This document shows, one piece after another, positions 5,944 to 8,880 of a stretch of 8,880 nucleotides of DNA. Origin of the DNA: Novosphingopyxis sp038234155 (GTDB taxonomy: Bacteria; Pseudomonadota; Alphaproteobacteria; Sphingomonadales; Sphingomonadaceae); the NCBI GenBank assembly GCA_038234155.1, contig JBBSUT010000102.1:1-8880 (forward strand), given 5' to 3'. The position numbers and the translations under genes are program-made. Positions within the stretch are counted from its first letter, which is position 1; each line of letters starts with the position of its first letter. A model generated the notes under the pieces. The model did not search any database and had not been told where the DNA came from. It was given only the letters and a program-made list of their open reading frames with translations.

Positions 5944-7089
5944 ATGGCGTCCCCCTCTCCTCCACCCGGGAAGCCCCGATCCTTGGCCCGCAAATTCCTG
6001 TATTTCATCGCTGTCTGCATCGTCCTCGTCATCGGGGCCGGATTTGCCTGGTCGCTGTTCGCGGACAAGTTCATCCAGTTCGCCAGCGTGCCGGACGTCG
6101 CGTTCGTCCAGCAAAAAGCGCTGGCCGACAATGTCTATGACAGTCCGGCCATGTGGTTCGCCCGCCCCGGCCGCCGGGAGTCTGTGGTCAACTGGCTGCC
6201 CCCCGGCCTGCAGCGCGCGGGCAAGGGCGACGCGGCGATTTTCTTCATCCACCCCACCAGTTATCTGGACAAGGATTATTGGAACGCACCGCTGGAAGAC
6301 CGCGAGTCGCAGCAGCGTGCCGGGCTGTTCCTGCAGGGCATGGCCAGCCCGTTCAACGCGGCGGGCGACATCTGGGCGCCGCGCTATCGCCAGGCGGCGT
6401 TCGGCGCGTTCATCACCGACAAGCCCGAGGGGCAGATGGCGATCGCCGCCGCCTATAAGGATGTGCTGCAGGCGTTCGATGCATTCCTGGCCGGGATCGG
6501 GCCGGATCAGCCGATCGTGCTTGCCGGACACAGCCAGGGATCGCTCCACCTCACCCATTTGCTGCGCGATCGGATCGCGGGCACGCCGCTGGCCAAGCGC
6601 GTGGTGGCGGCTTATGTCATTGGCTGGCCGGTCAGCCGCACCACCGATCTGGCCCAGCTCGGCCTGCCCGAATGCACCGATGCCGATCAGCCGGGCTGCA
6701 TCCTCAGCTGGCAAAGCTATGCCGAACCGGCCGATTACACCCGCATTGTGACCGCGTACGATGCCACCACCGGCTTCGATGGCCGCCCGCGTTTAGGCAC
6801 GCCGATGGTGTGCACCAACCCGCTCACCGGCACCAAAGATGCCGCCGCGCCGATCGAGGCCAATCTGGGTACGCTGGTGCCCAATGACGATCTGACCGAG
6901 GGAACGCTGGTATCGGCGTCCGTGCCTGCGCGCTGCGATCCCAGGGGGTTCCTGCTGATCGGTGACCCGCCCGAGCTTGGCCCCTATGTGCTGCCGGGCA
7001 ACAATTATCACGTATATGATTATCTGCTGTTCTGGGCCAATGTCCGCGCAGATGTGGCGCGGCGGCTGGCCGCCTACCAAGCGCGGTGA
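5944..7089 (+). CDS. Membrane-anchored DUF3089 alpha/beta-hydrolase-like protein
   Basis: A 381-residue protein. A Pro/basic N-terminus (1-17) precedes one hydrophobic helix (about 18-38), most likely an uncleaved signal anchor that places the rest in the periplasm. The remainder matches my memory of DUF3089: FFIHPTSYL (100-108), FGAFITDK (153-160), a nucleophile elbow GHSQGS with Ser197, VIGWPV (225-230) and the C-terminal NYHVYDYLLFWANVRADV (354-371), where His356 is a candidate catalytic His. The family is thought to be lipase/esterase-like by fold; substrate and role are not known. Cysteines at 244, 252, 290 and 331 could form disulphides in the periplasm. The ATG at 5944 has no good Shine-Dalgarno; the ATG at 5921 is in another frame. 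Its TGA overlaps the GTG start of ruvX by four bases (GTGA), so the two are probably co-transcribed, with ruvX translation possibly coupled to it. Confidence 0.88.
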   Translation: MASPSPPPGKPRSLARKFLYFIAVCIVLVIGAGFAWSLFADKFIQFASVPDVAFVQQKALADNVYDSPAMWFARPGRRESVVNWLPPGLQRAGKGDAAIFFIHPTSYLDKDYWNAPLEDRESQQRAGLFLQGMASPFNAAGDIWAPRYRQAAFGAFITDKPEGQMAIAAAYKDVLQAFDAFLAGIGPDQPIVLAGHSQGSLHLTHLLRDRIAGTPLAKRVVAAYVIGWPVSRTTDLAQLGLPECTDADQPGCILSWQSYAEPADYTRIVTAYDATTGFDGRPRLGTPMVCTNPLTGTKDAAAPIEANLGTLVPNDDLTEGTLVSASVPARCDPRGFLLIGDPPELGPYVLPGNNYHVYDYLLFWANVRADVARRLAAYQAR

Positions 7090-7574
7090 GCGGGCCGGCG
7101 CACGCCATGGCCGCCATCGTGGAGACCGCGGCCGGTCTGCGCACGCTGTTGCCGGATGCCGGGGTGCTGATCGGGCTTGATCTTGGTACCAAGACCATCG
7201 GCACCGCCTTTTGCGACGCACAATGGACATTTGCCACGCCAGCCACCACCGTTCAACGCCGCAAATTCCTGTCTGATCGTGAGGACCTGCGCACCGCAAT
7301 CGCCGCGCGCGGGGCCAAAGGCATCGTGCTCGGGCTGCCGCGCAATCTGGACGGCCGCGAAGGCCCGCGCTGCCAGTCCACCCGCGCTTTTGCCCGCAAC
7401 ATCGCCGATCTGGGGCTCCCGATCCTGCTGTGGGACGAGCGCTGGAGCACGCAGGCGGTGGAGCGCTCCATGATCGAACAGGACGTCAGCCGCGGCAAAC
7501 GCGCCGCGCGGATCGATGCCGCTGCCGCCGCCTTCATTCTGCAGGGCGCGATCGACGCACTGGCGCGGCTCTAG
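7086..7574 (+). CDS. ruvX: Putative pre-16S rRNA nuclease RuvX/YqgF
   Basis: Cytoplasmic RNase-H-fold enzyme implicated in maturing the 5' end of 16S rRNA, historically called a Holliday junction resolvase homologue. The conserved elements are all present: GLDLGTKTIG with Asp32, GLPRNLDGREGPRC (83-96), WDERWST with Asp117/Glu118, and the C-terminal RIDAAAAAFILQG with Asp144, which supplies the acidic metal-binding set. From the GTG at 7086, in a GTGA overlap with the upstream stop, it has 162 residues. From the ATG at 7107 it would have 155. Neither has a clear Shine-Dalgarno. The seven extra residues (MSGPAHA) are not conserved in what I recall of the family, so the ATG is a real alternative. 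It converges on the ClC gene with only 10 bases between the stops. Confidence 0.95.
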   Translation: MSGPAHAMAAIVETAAGLRTLLPDAGVLIGLDLGTKTIGTAFCDAQWTFATPATTVQRRKFLSDREDLRTAIAARGAKGIVLGLPRNLDGREGPRCQSTRAFARNIADLGLPILLWDERWSTQAVERSMIEQDVSRGKRAARIDAAAAAFILQGAIDALARL

Positions 7575-7584
7575 TTTGTAGCGC

Positions 7585-8877
7585 TCACGCCCGGTCGGTA
7601 AAGGTGCGGGCCAGAGCTTCGTACAGCTTGTCGCGGCAGACAAACTGGCTGGCCTGGTTGGCAATCAGCGCCGCTCCCAGCATCGGCAGCATGAGGCCGC
7701 GGCTGAGCGTGGTCTCGGCAATGATGATCACCGCGGTGAGCGGCGCGCGCACCACCCCGGTGAAATAGGCGACCATGCCCAGAAGAACCACCGCGCTGGC
7801 GGGCTCTCCGGGAAAGAAAAAACGCAGCATGTTGCCGAAGCCCGCGCCTGTTGAAAGGCTGGGTGAGAAGATGCCGCCGGGCAGGCCAGCCACCGCTGTG
7901 GCCGCGGTGCTCGCGAATTTGGCAAAGCCGAACCACAGCGGCACGTCCTGTCCCATGATCATGGCGCGTGCCGGCGTGTAGCCCGTGCCCCAGGTCAGCC
8001 CCGTCGATACGCCGATCGCGGCGACCAGCAGGCCGCACAGCGCCGCAGTGGCGAGCGGCCGGGCGCGCATGAACCGGGTCGCGCGATTGTCCGCGCGGGT
8101 GGCCGCAAGAATGAGACGGGAGAACAATCCGCCGGTCACGCCGCCCAGCGCGCCCGCCATCGGTGCGATGAACAGCGCGCTGCGCACCGAAAGCGCGCTG
8201 CCGGTGACCCCGAAATAGACGTAATCTCCCGCTACGCCCTGCGCGACCATGCCGGAGATCAGGATCGCAGTCATCACCAGCAGCGTCACCCGCTGTTCAT
8301 AGGCAGCGGCCAGTTCCTCGATGGCAAAGGCGATGCCGGCCAAAGGCGTGTTGAAGGCGGCGGCGACTCCGGCCGCGCCGCCCGCGATGATCATGCTGGC
8401 CTGCATCGGTACCCGCATCCAGCGGTGCCACTGCGCCATGAAAGCAGCGGCCAACTGCACCGTTGGCCCTTCGCGCCCGATCGAGGCACCGCAGGCCAGG
8501 GCTGCCAGGGTGAGCGCCGCTTTCAGGATGGCGGTACGCATCGAAATGAGCGGGCTCGCGCCGCCGCCGCTGTCACGCCGCGCAGCGATCACCTGCGGAA
8601 TGCCCGATCCCCGCGCCAGCGGCGCTGCCCGGTTCGTGACATAGGCAATCGCGACGAACGCCAGCGGCGTCAGCGCCAGCGGCCAATAGTGAAAGGCGGT
8701 GCGAAAGCTGGTAAACAGGTCCGACACATGATCGGCAGCGGACGCGAACAGCAGCGCCACCAGCCCGATCGAAACCGCGCCCGCGCCGATGGCCACGCGG
8801 CGCCGGAATATGATCGATTCCGGCCCATGCAGCCGCAGCATCGCACGCGCCCGGCGGCGGGTCAGCGGTTTTCTCAT
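7585..8877 (-). CDS. ClC-family chloride/proton antiporter without CBS domains
   Basis: A 430-residue inner-membrane protein with the ClC selectivity motifs in order: GSGIP (90-94, Ser91 equivalent to Ser107 of E. coli ClC-ec1), GREGP (134-138, gating Glu136), AIEEL (185-189, with Glu188 aligning to the proton glutamate Glu203), GGIFSPSL (334-341) and a C-terminal KLYEALART in which Tyr419 aligns with the chloride-coordinating Tyr445. Retention of both glutamates points to a 2Cl-/H+ exchanger, not a channel; such exchangers help with acid resistance and ion balance. There is no CBS pair at the C-terminus. The ATG at 8877 is only three bases from the window edge, so the true start could lie further upstream, or at the in-frame ATG for Met13. 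No other gene in the window shares its transcript. Confidence 0.95.
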   Translation of the reverse strand: MRKPLTRRRARAMLRLHGPESIIFRRRVAIGAGAVSIGLVALLFASAADHVSDLFTSFRTAFHYWPLALTPLAFVAIAYVTNRAAPLARGSGIPQVIAARRDSGGGASPLISMRTAILKAALTLAALACGASIGREGPTVQLAAAFMAQWHRWMRVPMQASMIIAGGAAGVAAAFNTPLAGIAFAIEELAAAYEQRVTLLVMTAILISGMVAQGVAGDYVYFGVTGSALSVRSALFIAPMAGALGGVTGGLFSRLILAATRADNRATRFMRARPLATAALCGLLVAAIGVSTGLTWGTGYTPARAMIMGQDVPLWFGFAKFASTAATAVAGLPGGIFSPSLSTGAGFGNMLRFFFPGEPASAVVLLGMVAYFTGVVRAPLTAVIIIAETTLSRGLMLPMLGAALIANQASQFVCRDKLYEALARTFTDRA

Positions 8878-8880
8878 GAT

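Noticed and set aside
5899..6714. 271-codon open frame on the minus strand opposite the DUF3089 gene
   Set aside because: The plus strand carries the conserved GHSQGS and NYHVYDY motifs; the opposite frame has no family resemblance and would run into the gatC promoter region.

Overview
The window looks like a chromosomal housekeeping segment from a GC-rich alphaproteobacterium, most likely a sphingomonad (Sphingomonadaceae). The reasons are the high GC content, the gatC-gatA-gatB order beside a DUF3089-ruvX pair, the use of GTG and TTG starts, and an intergenic palindrome containing CTTCGACAAGCTC-type arms, a dispersed repeat I associate with Sphingomonadales. The genus assignment is inference from memory of these families, not a search result.

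Layout. Positions 1-147 hold the proline-rich C-terminal tail of a gene that begins outside the window. A roughly 205-base spacer follows, with a candidate operator/promoter palindrome. Next comes a plus-strand gene (353-1072) for a small lipoprotein of unknown function that is locally less GC-rich than its neighbours. It converges on a minus-strand block read right to left: gatC (5828-5541), gatA (5488-3989), gatB (3891-2386) and a divergent Nramp-family transporter (2384-1104) whose TTG start lies one base after the gatB stop. A large imperfect palindrome sits between gatA and gatB. Divergent from gatC, on the plus strand, are a membrane-anchored DUF3089 alpha/beta-hydrolase-like protein (5944-7089) and ruvX (7086-7574), with a 4-base overlap. 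A ClC-family chloride/proton antiporter on the minus strand (8877-7585) converges on ruvX, leaving only 10 bases between the stops.

How the genes work together. GatC, GatA and GatB form the tRNA-dependent amidotransferase that converts Glu-tRNA(Gln), and where needed Asp-tRNA(Asn), to the cognate amide-charged tRNA. This is the route used by bacteria without GlnRS, including most Alphaproteobacteria. RuvX (YqgF) is the putative nuclease of 16S rRNA 5'-end maturation. The translation/ribosome theme is therefore split across a divergent promoter region. The Nramp homologue, the ClC protein, the DUF3089 protein and the lipoprotein have no visible functional link to it.

I see no CRISPR array, insertion sequence, tRNA, rRNA, phage gene or defence system, and no clear undescribed multi-gene system. 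The points most worth a second look are the loss of the canonical metal-binding motifs in the Nramp homologue (DPGN replaced by GAGD, MPH replaced by TTA) with its tight coupling to gatB, the palindrome between gatA and gatB, and the candidate operator upstream of the orphan lipoprotein.
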